DNA from: Burhinus oedicnemus
Taxonomy: Eukaryota > Chordata > Aves > Charadriiformes > Burhinidae
Assembly (NCBI GenBank): GCA_008921705.1
Contig: VFFE01007126.1
Location: 2,015,745-2,079,744, forward strand
Reading direction: 5' to 3'
DNA length: 64,000 nucleotides
Below, one piece after another: positions 1-19,089 of this stretch. Every line of letters begins with the position of its first letter. Within the stretch, counting starts at the first letter, position 1. The notes below the pieces were generated by a model. That model worked only from the letters and a program-made list of their open reading frames with translations. It had not been told where the DNA came from and did not search any database. The position numbers and the translations under genes are program-made.

Positions 1-3000
1 TTTTAAAAAAATACATCCCTACTCAGACTTATGGCTGTAGGTAGGTGTATTTGATATAGGTAATTTGATCAAAAAGTTAAAATACTTAAGGCTTTCTTAA
101 ATTTCCAGCTGAGAGATAGTACAGGAGTAATTTTGTGTATTTTCAGGCACGTAATCTTACTGCATTAAATACTAAGAAAAGAAATCAAATCTGTGTAGCG
201 ATGTTTATACTATTTGTATATTTCAAACAGATGTATTATTCATTCCCCAGCAAATAACAGAGGAACAGACCAAGACTATATTCTTTTACCAATGAGTTGT
301 TTGTGAAATCTGAGTGAAAACGTGCCCCCTGAAGTTAGTGGTATAACTCCCACAGGATTCGAGGAACATATGGTTTCCTCTAAAGAATGCAGAATTAACA
401 TTAAAATTACTATCCATAGTAGCTGAAGACTTATTTTAAGTTTCACCACAGCAGTTTATTTGTTATCTTCAAATAGGCTATGTAGTAAAATGATTAAAAC
501 TGATTTTGTTTTGAACCTAAGGCAGCTATTTGTACTAAAGCAAGCAGTCTTATATAAATACCTTTGGTATTTGTTTGATCCTATTCCTAGACACAATGTT
601 CATATTTCAGCTATAATAAGTAAACCATCTCAAAGACACGTGAGGCACTACTCTTGCAAGTGTCCAGTTTAGTTTCTTGAGTAAAGTGAGATTGGTAGAG
701 TCAGCTAAATCCATCATGGAAAGCTGTGTGCGGTGCACATAATTCAGTGCCATTTGGAATGATTGGCAGCTGCCATCTAGTGCGGACACAAACCATACTC
801 CCACATGCAATATAATTCCAGCTCTCCCTAGAAATCACAGTTTGTTCAGGTCCAGCTGAAAGCACTGGCAACACAAGGCAATGAACGCAACAAAGGAACC
901 GGCTGCTAAACCATTCAGTACTCCTTCCTGACGGTTCCACACACTTCACAGAAACCCACCACATGCAGCGCGGCATACTGAAACTTACTCCGAGTTCAGC
1001 TTATGAAAAGTATAAGCACTGGTTTCTTATGTAACCGCTGTACTGCGAACACTGGTGCTCTGGGGCAGACAACTGTTCAGAAGGAGGTGGTGCCCAGCGA
1101 TTTGAAGCCAACGCTAAGCACCCAGGCCCAGGCCTCAGGGTAAATCAGAGCTCTCTGAATCATCCTCAGGTTGAACACTACACAAGCCAGCCACTGGTTC
1201 CAGGAGGCCACTGTGACAGCGAGGGAGAGCAGGGACCCAAGAAAGTCCAGGCTGTAGCAGCAGGCTCACTCCCAAAGAAAATCTAAATTATTATACTGGG
1301 TCTCTGCTACCCGGTCCATCCTCCTGCACCTTCCTCCTGCGGCCCCTCCACCCACTCAAGGCTCTTTTGTAGCCATGCAGAATAAAGCAGGCTGCTCATG
1401 ACACAGGATCACAACCAAAGTTTTGGTAGTTTGTATTAAAAAATAAAGGCTGAAATTAAGCCATAGCATCTGTGGACTTGGACACAAACATGTTAAAAAT
1501 AAAATTGAGCTGTCTAAAAAAGCTACTCTGAAAAAGAAATCACTGCAGAAAAGACACCAGATAATCCTCCTTCAGTGCTCCCCTTAAAAGGTTTTCCTGA
1601 CTAGAGGCTTGCTAGTCACTGCTATCCGAGCACAAACAGCTAGTTAACAAGGAGGAACTGCTCTATGTTATTAGTTGCAAGATATTAATTTTACCGTTAT
1701 CTTGATCTTGGGTCCTTTCACAGTCTTTTGCCAGTTTCTTTCCGTTTGTCGGGCACTGTCCTTTTCCCAGGCTGCAAGGTCTCTAGACAGGGTAATTTGT
1801 TTGTGCAGTGCCTAACACAAAGGCACCATTCTCCTTCACCAAACCTCGGGTACTCATGTAACGAGAACCCATTACAATATTGCTTTTAAGGCGGTCAAAA
1901 GTTCTCACAGCATATTATGACAGTACACCTTACTTAAAACTCACTGACAACTTTGGAGTAAAAGTATTTAGCTTCTGTGGAAAAAAGAATAAAAAAGAAG
2001 ATGCAATTCTTTAACCTGCTTGTTTCATGACTTGAAAGATCAATGGAGTATAAGGAAAATGTCAACAAGGAAACATTTTTTCTTTCCATTTCTTTCTCCC
2101 TTTTCCTCCACACACTATCTTCTGATTCATATTTCTTACTGTACTTTTATCTTGTCCCTATGCAAAGTTTTTTCCTCTGAGAGTCAACACTTAAAGGAGA
2201 ATTTCTAGTTGAGCTTTAGCTAGAAAAAATCTGAAGGGAGGAAAAAAAAAATTACAGGACTGATACATTTAAAAACAGCCAGGGATATTGAGTGTTAGAA
2301 GGTAGGTTTATGTTCAAACTCTGAAAATTAATTCCAAAAACACAGTTTATACCAACAAGTATTGATGAAGGCAAAGTTAATATAATACACTAAATAGCTC
2401 CTCTAATGAGAACTTAAGTGATTTTCATACTAGGAAAGAAGTGATCTAACGTAATTCCGGTTCATACTGAACTGCAGAGGGATATCTCCTTTGAATATGA
2501 CATGACAGCGATGAAAAGGAAGTTCAAAACCCCTACAGTGAGAATTATTTGACATCCTCAAAACAAGTTTCTGTTTGACTCTTGGTTGAGTGGACATTTG
2601 GGGCTTTTTAATATCTTCCAAAGGGCTCTTCCAAATATACATCTTCCAGTGTTTGAAGCATTTCAGATGTGCTTGAAATAACATAGAAAAGAAAGATTTC
2701 TGGAAGGCAGCTTTTCCTTTCAGACACCAAGACTCAGAAAAGGCATATAGAGTAAACCTGACTGCTTTTACCGCAAATGGGTTAAAGATGAATTTGAACT
2801 AATTACTGCGTATAATAATGATTTAGAAAAAAAAAAAAAAAGCCTTTTACTATTTTAAAAAGGAAAGAATATTGAACATACCTCTGAAATTCCTGAAATT
2901 CTGGGTTTTTTTACATTTACACCTTAATATTTTGTCTTAACTATAGCTGGTAAAACTATAATACACAGTCAAGACTGTTAAGCTGTGCTATCATTTTAAA

Positions 3001-6000
3001 TATGGTTTTATTCCTTGCTAATTTATAACCTGTTTTGGATACAAATCTGTGTAGCAGAGGCTGGTAACTATTTCCCTGATACAGCAGCTTTCTATACATC
3101 ACATGATTTTGTGATCTGTTATCTTTTGAAAAATGCTGCTACTATATCTAAAACACCTCAGTACAAATGCCTCAAAAACCCAAAGGCTGAGTCAGGAGAG
3201 CCAATGTAAATTCAGGTTCAGAGAAGCACCATTTCCCCCAACTTTTAGATTCTTCCTTGTACACCAAACTGCCATTTTAGGTAACGTTAAGACTACACAG
3301 ATTATTAAGGAGGACTTTTAGACATAAGAAGACATCAGGAACATAAAGCTAAACAGTGGTTGGTCTTGTTGATGACTGTGTGGGCATCTGTCACAGGTCA
3401 AACTACCAGCCAAATCTGTCATGACCAGCAGGGAGCTATGAAGAGGAGTATGGTCTGGTTTCATTTGGCTGAGCAAACATTTTGGGAATAAACAATACAG
3501 GAAGAACATACAACTCAAAGCTGCGTTGAAAAGGAAGGTACCTGGCTCAGAATCAGGGTTTCTAGCTCTTTGGAATGGAAACCTGGACATTTGATGGTTT
3601 TGGGGGGTAAGAAAAGGTCTATCTAGAGAGTTCTTCAGCTAGTGGTACGGAAATCTACAGTAAGCATGCATTGCTGGTGACATCTGCCAGGTCTGAAACA
3701 CAGAAGGTTTTACGGGCCAGTGTGCAGTGAGGTTATGACACATGGGCAGAACTACCTTTGTATTACACATTACAGAAATTAAAAAAGGCACTCCTCCTGG
3801 ACTTTTTTGTGTACTACACAAAAAAGTGATCGTTAGGAAACAGACAAGACCACCATCCTCACATTCATCTATGACATTGCAGGAATGCTACTGTCTGAAG
3901 GATAGATATATTATTAATGTATCACTTTGGTAAAAAAGCAGTCACAGACCAATACTGGCCCTCAAGTTTCAGTGGGACAGAAGCAAGTTCTTTCATCCTG
4001 AAACCGTACCAATCCAGTCAGCCTAGAATTTAGCAACTGTTCAAAGCTGAAATTTCTTCCTCAATGCTCTTCTATACTGTCCTCCAGATGATCTGACTCT
4101 TAGACAGTCAGCGCTACTGACTCTGCCAGTATGACAGTCCCTTAGTTCACATAATATGATGGCCTTGCTCCCACTGGTTGACACTAAAGGCAATTCTGAA
4201 AACATGAGGGATGAGAAAGGTTGTGTCATCCTTACTAGGCGAGTCCAACAAGCACTCACAAGTTAAGTTAATGTAATCTTTATGCCTGATGTTGCCTGAG
4301 TGTCAGGTCTCTTTGCCTTTGACTCAGTGCCAGTACAGTTAGTGCAAATGCTACTAAAAGAGAGGAAACCCGTATGCGCAATCTTGCTATCCATACTGGT
4401 AGTTATGGGACCATCTCAGAGAGATTCTCAGCTGAAAAACCAAAGGAATAGCCCATGGTCACAGCTGCACTACAACTGATGCCTTCTGTTGTTGCACTTT
4501 CAAAAACATCTTTTCAAGAAATAAACATTGTTTTCCTGGACTGTTCCAAAAGAAGCAATTTGAACTCTGTCCTTCACCTAAAATTGAAGGGAAGGAACAG
4601 CTAAAAACCCACTTCAGAGACGTCTCCCTTCTTAAAGAGGAAGTGCATACACTGTGCCTTGTAACCTAATGGTCTCAGACTACAGCTTTTTAATAGCTTT
4701 ATATGGACTCAAAGTAGCAACTCCCCCTATCCCCACATCCCATCACCTCATTTTTTTCAGAACTAGGGCTTATTATGTACTGACAGAACATGAATGGGAT
4801 CCAGTAACTTCTTAAAGTTAGCTATTACTGATCTGCCTTGCTAATATGGTATGCTGTCATATAATGCCTTACATATATTTATAGAAGTAACTGAGTATAT
4901 GCTACCCTCTAGTTACTTAGGTGACCAGTGCTCAGAAAAGTTCTTTAACAGTATGCTAAACTCTTCATGTTTGTGTCTGAACTGCTTTTCACTATGAGCC
5001 ATCCATGTATTCAAGCTTTCCCACTTAGGCAGTTTTTGGTCTTTTCTGTATTCTTTATGACTGTCAGAAAAAGGATAGTCACTGAGCACATGCTATTGAC
5101 CACACTAAATCAGGAATCAGTTGTTCAGGTCTAAGTGTGATGTGACATCCTCTTTCTAAAATAGCATGAAGATTTTCTTCCATGCACAGTTCTGGGATCT
5201 TTTTTTGGTCCACAGCTTATTTCAAGAAAAGCCTGCCTGAGGAAACAAACTAAAACCAACAACAGAGAAATTACCACAGAAACTTACTGGAAGGCATTAA
5301 AAATTAAATCGCTTTTTAAAAAGCTCTCAGACTTAATACTGAAACCTATTAAAATTGTCTATACTGATTTAATTTGTAACAATTCCATTTCAGATAAATT
5401 TGCTTGGTTGTTGGTTAGGAGTTCAAAGTGAAAATGACATTTTTTCCCCACTACTAATACCCGTACGCTTCTCCCATCTCAAACACTTGGCAGGGGGTGG
5501 GGAGCAGATGACCACCACTATTTGAAGACGTGGTCGTAAGATCCAGGCGAATTCAGACAGCAGGAGAAGCATGCTCTAAAACAAGAGAGTCCTCATACAG
5601 AACTCTTTTGGAAGATACTGCCCTGGCAACCAAATCAACAGCCTCTAAGCATGACAGCCTCGACCATGATTCTTACACTGTTCATACCAGTCTCTCAAAT
5701 AAAAAGATGCATCTTAAGATGCTCAATGTCAAATGGGCAACTTCAGTGAGTCTCAGATGCTACCCCAAAAATCATCAACACAGTAAGTGTAACTGTAGCA
5801 TGCTTATGGAAGATACTCAATCTTCACCTCACATCCCCCAAATCATTCTCTACCTTTCCTCACTAGTTTTATTTTCCAAACAGGTTTAAAGGCATAACAC
5901 AGCAGCTCTTGAGTGAAAGCACAAATGTATGAGAATCAAAATTTATTTTCATGGTATATTATGGAACATATATGAACATCTTTACTCAAATGAGTTGCAG

Positions 6001-6200
6001 TTCTAAGTTTCATATGTGTAATGCCACTGAAGTTAACGGAGTTACACAGGTGAAACTGAAAGGTAAGCAAGTACTCACTGAACACAACATTTACATCCTT
6101 GCACTTTTAGTCTTTTGTCAACAATAAGAGCTCACATATTGTAACACATTTTTGTTTCTGAAAATTCAGTGATGAACAAACATATTTTGCGATAACATAC
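1..6200 (-). other. JPH1: JPH1 intron 2 (left end outside window)
   Basis: This is AT-rich intronic sequence with no convincing exon. I looked on the minus strand for the Ala-rich helix exon that should follow codon 379 and did not see it. The open frames here, including a 119-codon plus-strand frame at 5530-5889, have no recognisable motif and no coding bias. Positions 700-1400 are somewhat richer in GC but carry no identifiable repeat. Short degraded copies of a near-palindromic repeat occur at 325-353 and 5981-6060. The region is otherwise unremarkable. Confidence 0.8.
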
Positions 6201-14172
<7,972 letters not shown>

Positions 14173-14173
14173 C

Positions 14174-14223
14174 NNNNNNNNNNNNNNNNNNNNNNNNNNN
14201 NNNNNNNNNNNNNNNNNNNNNNN
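14174..14223. other. Assembly gap (50 N)
   Basis: Fifty consecutive N inside the GC-rich JPH1 promoter region, about 220 bases upstream of the start codon. The round number suggests a placeholder, so the true missing length may differ. Part of the JPH1 5' UTR or core promoter is probably hidden here. Confidence 0.99.
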
Positions 14224-14540
14224 GGGCCTGTCCCCCGGGAGCGACCGGGAGCAGGCGGGTGCCCCCGCCGGGGGGAGGACTCCCTGTGCCCGCCCTTCCC
14301 GGGGAAAGGTGCCCCCCCGCCCCGGTGGTCGGGGACGCGCCTGTCGCTGGGCGGGGGAAGGCTGGGGGGCGCGCAAGCCGCGCCGGGGCCCCCGCGGCGT
14401 GCGGTGCCCGCGGGGCGGCGGGGGTCGGGTCGGCCCGGCGGGGCTGGCGGCTCCGCGGTCCGGCTGCAGCGCCTCGCCCTGCCTCGGCGCTGGTTCCCGG
14501 AGGGGCGGCTGCTGCACCTGCCAGCACTGGCAACAAGTAG

Positions 14541-15276
14541 GGAAAAGGAGAGGGCCTTCAAGTGGCACCTGTGACTTTTAATTTAACTTTTTATTTTTAC
14601 TTTCTCTAAGCTCTGAGACAAGTTTTAAGCTGAAGTTGTTGCTGTAGAGCACAGCCGAGTTGTGCCTCGTCCCTTTTTCCAAACCACATATGGAGCCCAC
14701 CTTCCCGAAGGGGCAAACCAGCAGTTCCACAGATGGAGAAACACAGGCCCCGGGAAAGTGAATGGAATCAAGGCGTTCCAAGGACGGGGCTGCTGGGAAC
14801 TTAGTAGGGAATCTCTTACTATGCCTTCAGCCCCATGGCCGTTGGGTGAATGAAAGGCTCTAAATCCAGCCAAGTACTCCCTTGCCAGATATTTGATAAT
14901 CAGATAAAAATATAAGGACAAGTGATGGGAGAAACACTGGAAGGATAGAAATAGCAGAGAGAATAGTGGAGAGGGGACTGAAAGCTGTTGTCGCAGGGCA
15001 TCTTATCTTTTTTGTTCTTTCACTGTTATAGATCGGGACTGGAAGAAAATCTGAAAGAAAAGGTTCCTCTTCAATGGAGATTTTGTTAAAAGCATGAATC
15101 ATTAATCATGGGGAGTGGTACTATCTGGACGCAGATGATTTGGAAAAGCGGGGAAATAGCAATGGCTGTGTTAGTAGCAGTGAGTAAAAGCAGAAACTTA
15201 ATTGCAAATGAAGGATTTTAACAGAAACCATAAAAAGTTGAACACTCACATTCACACAGTGCTGTGCCCAAGCATG
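14541..15276. other. Intergenic DNA upstream of JPH1
   Basis: Ordinary mixed-composition sequence between the CpG island and the first CR1 copy. I see no gene, repeat or clear regulatory motif in it. Confidence 0.6.
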
Positions 15277-15718
15277 AGAACTTAAAGTTCATCTACTTCC
15301 AACCCCCCTGCCATGGGCAGGGACATCTTTCACTAGATCAGATTGCTCAAAGTCCCATCCAACCTGGCCTTGAACATTTCCAGGCAGGAGGCATCCATAA
15401 CTTCTCAGGGCAACCTGTTCTAGCATCTCACCGCCCTCACAGTAAAGAATTTTTTCCTAATATCTAATCTAAATCTAGCCTCTTTCAGTTCAAAACCGTT
15501 ACCTCTCATCCTATCACTACACTCCCTGATAAAGCGTCCCTCCCCACCTTTCCCGTAGGCCCCCTTTAAGCACTGGAAGGCTGCTATAAGGTCTCCCTGG
15601 AGCCTTCTCTTCTCCAGGCTGAACAACCCCAACTCTCTCAGCCTGTCCTCGTAAGAGAGGTGCTCCATCCCTCTGATCATCTTCATGGCCCTCCTCTGGA
15701 CTTGCTTCAGCAGGTCAT
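15277..15718 (-). mobile_element. CR1 LINE, 5'-truncated 3' fragment
   Basis: The minus strand carries the last part of CR1 ORF2 and its 3' UTR. Translation shows the typical tail with [33 protein letters not shown] and a GDLIAAFQCLKGAY-type segment. On the plus strand the typical antisense text is visible, such as CCATGGGCAGGGACA and CAACCTGTTC. The octamer tail near 15277 is degraded, and the element stops abruptly near 15718, the usual 5' truncation of CR1. It cannot be active. Confidence 0.93.
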
Positions 15719-16053
15719 CAGGATGTCCTGATGCCCTGACCCTATGTTGCATTTCTTAGCCAAGAAAAATATTGGAAACAATAGTGGTGATAGCACATGT
15801 GCTTTGAGGAGCTTACTATTTTCACTCTATCAGTCTCTCTTTTCTGTTTTCTTTCCTCTGACACAATATAAAGCCCTGTCACATTTCAACAGAATTTCAG
15901 AAGAGTGAAATGGTTTATATGGGTGTGGGGAACTACCTGTTGGAAGTCAGCATACCTGTAGCTGATACTGGCATACAACTAAACTAGTAATTGAGGTCTC
16001 CTGCTTATAATTGTGTGTTACTCTATGAGCAGATTTTCATGAAGGACATGAGT
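15719..16053. other. Intergenic DNA between CR1 and LTR-like block
   Basis: No gene or recognised repeat is visible. Confidence 0.5.
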
Positions 16054-16088
16054 TGTCGTGGTTGAACATTGGTTTTGTCCGTTGTGGG

Positions 16089-16198
16089 GCTAGTGTTGCC
16101 CTACATGGTGTTTCCAGCTCCTGTGCGCACAATGGAGGTGTAAGGCCAGTATTGCCTTACACGACACTTCTGCCCCCTGTGCATGCCAGGGACAGGAC
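16089..16198 (+). repeat. Imperfect tandem duplication, period 56
   Basis: The segment starting GCTAGTGTTGCCCTACA at 16089 recurs at 16145 as GCCAGTATTGCCTTACA, followed in both by a matching CTCCTGTGC / CCCCTGTGC segment. By eye the copies are roughly 70% identical over about 48 bases. Confidence 0.7.
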
Positions 16199-16433
16199 CG
16201 GAGGAGCAGAGGTGGGGTGGGATGACTGGTTAGCAAGTCCAGACAGTGCTTCCGCGACTCAACAATGGAAGGGGTGGGTCCGATGAGCAAGCGTGGGATT
16301 CCCCCAGCCCCTCCAGCGGTCTGAGCCGCTCCTCTGAAGAAGCAGCCGTGCCCGGCTTCCTGCTGGCCTGGCTGATAACCATGCTTGTGCAAGTCCTTGC
16401 GTGCCCGGGTATTACGTCTGGCTCAGTATTGGT

Positions 16434-16525
16434 GAATTACTGGATTTGCTGTCGTGTCCACCTGAATAGTTGTACTACTGAATAACTGGATTTGCTGTTG
16501 TAATGGCCTGGGTAATTGCACTACT
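16434..16525 (+). repeat. Imperfect tandem duplication, two 46-bp units
   Basis: Unit 1 (16434-16479) begins GAATTACTGGATTTGCTG and unit 2 (16480-16525) begins GAATAACTGGATTTGCTG. Both end ACTACT. I count 35 of 46 positions identical. Confidence 0.85.
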
Positions 16526-16722
16526 CATCTATATATGTTACTGTGCTGTTACTTACAGATAAATTGTTTATCCCTAAAGCTGTTGGTCTGATGTCTGTAA
16601 TCATATCCCAAGCCTATAATTAATTGGGGCACCCTTAAGTTCTTACTTCTGTACACTAGAAGATGTTGTACCACTGCATTAATGAAATAAACATCTGCCT
16701 GTTAGTCTGTTGTTTTACCCCA

Positions 16723-19089
16723 TTGATTTAAATTTTATAGGTTTAATATTTGATCGGATGAACCAACAAGATTGGATGGGCCAGAGGTGAACAATGAAAA
16801 TTTTAGGAAGGAATCATACATTTTCTTCTGTTATCACAAGTCTGTTGGTGGGTCTTTTTTTAGTGATCTCCAAATGACATTAAAATGAATGGTAGTTTTG
16901 CATGTGGTTTATATTTCCAGGTGTATTCATTTAAATGAAGTAATCAATTTAAATGAAGTTGACGCTTGATGACAAGATGAATTCATCACTGCCAGCCTTC
17001 TCTTATTATATTTTCAGCAGGGGATAAATTTTGATAGATGTGAGGATAGAAGTGCTTTGCAGAGAACTCTTAGCATCACTCAGCCAGGTCTTGATGATGT
17101 AAGCAGTCATGAGTGTCTCATTGCTGATGAGGTTGTAGACTTATATATATTTATTTTTGCTGACAGATTTTGCATTGATGAGTCTCAACTTCATTTCATG
17201 CCACTTTGTGTTTGCTTCTGGCCAGGGTGTAGGTAACGATCCTATGCAATGTGTAGCATGTATGTGTTTAATACCTTAGATCCACAGATTTTGTTTCCTT
17301 GGACGCTTACACCTAGTAGAATAGTTCTAAATAGTTCTAATAGTTCTAAAACTCCATCATATGCAAGAAGTAAGCAGTTACAGGTAGTTTACCTGTTGTG
17401 TCCAAAAGAAATGTAATTGCTTCCACTGTTTTTTTATCTGCCTTACAACAGTTCTTTTCTGAAGCCTTTGATATGTGTAACATTCAGAAAATACAAGGTC
17501 CAGGTGCAGTTTACTCCCCATTTTCAAAAAAGTGCAATTTTTATCGTATATTGGCAAAATAGAGACAGTTTACCTTGCGTAGCTGTATTGCTGCGTAAGC
17601 TCTCACAGCACTGGTGTCTATACAAAACATGAGTGCCTGACGTATGCAAAAAATATCCTACGGTGTTATATTTAAAAAGGTCCTTGGTGAAGCAATGGTA
17701 GATGCAGCAGGTGAAGATACTAAACTCCAGAGATTTAATATTAATAGATACAAAACTGCTGAGTTTAAACTATTAGTCTATAGATATCTGATGCATGAAT
17801 AAAAATTAGGCACACTTATACTTACCCTTAAAAGCCTGATTCAGCAGGGAATTACTTTAAGTACTTTAGTAATCCCATTTACTTCAGTGGGACTACACAT
17901 GAGCTTTAAATTAAACATCTGCAAGATATCTGTGCTCAAATAAAGCAAAGCTCCGAAGAATGTTCTCAAGTGCTTTGCAGAACAGAAGCAGGATGCTTAA
18001 CTGATGAGCTGCCCACATTGTGTTTGGTGAGTTCACACACAGGACTGCTGTGTGGGAGGCAGAAATAAAGGAGTAAAGGTAGTACGAAAGCCACAGTGTA
18101 GAAATATCAAAGGCAACTAGGTCTTCCTGGTTCCATATGAACAGCCACAGCATTTATGCCAATTTTTCTGTCTAGAATCTAAATTTATAAACATAGTTCT
18201 GGATGACTTTAACACAAACTATGTTGTCTGAGTTCTAGGACAGGAACATACCACTTTTTCTTACTATACTGTGAATTTACATAAGTTACTGTGAATACTG
18301 GAATGGTAATTCTACAGGATTTTTTGCAAAAAAATTTGCTATAATATTTGAGAAACATTGTGGTATGAAACTACTCTCCTAGCTGCATCAGTAAGTGTCA
18401 GTTCTACCTTGCACTTGAAGCTGGGACGTGACCAGTAAGATAGTATATTTAATTCCAGAGATATGATGTTTACTCAGTGAATACAGTTATTATTTTCTTT
18501 GCAAAAAGTGCTGATAAAGCTTATAAAAACAAAAATACAGATCCTTTTCTAACTTGAAAACAAGATGAGTATGTTCTGTATCCAGACTTCTATTTTTAGC
18601 ATTATTGTAAGCAAGTGAATTAGATTTTTAAAGAAAAATGCAGTTAAATTTTTTTAAAAGAAATGCAGTGTTTATGTTAATCTTTGTTGTTTCTGAAGTG
18701 ATTTTAACAGTGACAGAACTCTCCATACAAGTAAGATACATTGTATTGGAATGATTTTTTTTTTTTCATGTATAAAGATATTAGGTTATCTTATAATCAT
18801 GTAATGCAATATTGTTATGATTATAAGTACCTATGAAATTATGGAAAAAATATGAAATATTGTTTTTCAGTCTTGTCAACATGTAGTGTTTTTGTTGTGG
18901 GTTTGTTTTGGGTTTTTTTTAATATGTCTGCAGAACAAAAATGAGTGCATCACTATACCTTAATTCATTTTTAAAAAAATTAACTTCAAATGTGTTCAAT
19001 TTTATAATGCTTGATTTGAAGAGAAGTGTAAGATCATAAGGATTACCCTAAATTACCATCAAATTGTACAGGTGGAAAAGATCTACAAA
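16723..19089. other. Intergenic DNA
   Basis: AT-rich intergenic sequence without a recognisable gene. It includes a short triplicated TAGTTCTAA motif near 17325-17350 and one of the better copies of the near-palindromic old repeat at 17834-17925. Confidence 0.6.
17834..17925. repeat. Degraded ancient repeat with near-palindromic core
   Basis: CCTGATTCAGCAGGGA is followed by CCCATTTACTTCAGTGGG and ACTACACATGAGCTTTAA. This resembles a widespread amniote repeat with a CCCATTGACTTCAATGGG-type core, recalled from general knowledge of reptile and bird sequences. The family name is not certain. Confidence 0.5.

Larger units (their letters stand above)
16054..16722 (+). mobile_element. Possible solo LTR or other unidentified interspersed repeat
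   Basis: The block starts TGTCGTGGTTGAAC, similar to the start of many avian endogenous-retrovirus LTRs. It is GC-richer than its flanks and has AATAAA at 16686-16691 and a possible CA end at 16722. It contains two separate imperfect tandem duplications (56-bp period at 16089, 46-bp period at 16434). I found no target-site duplication and no internal retroviral genes, and the right boundary is uncertain. It could instead be a non-LTR or unclassified repeat. Confidence 0.35.

Noticed and set aside
5530..5889. 119-codon plus-strand open frame within JPH1 intron 2
   Set aside because: No recognisable domain, no coding bias, no splice or promoter context; likely chance.
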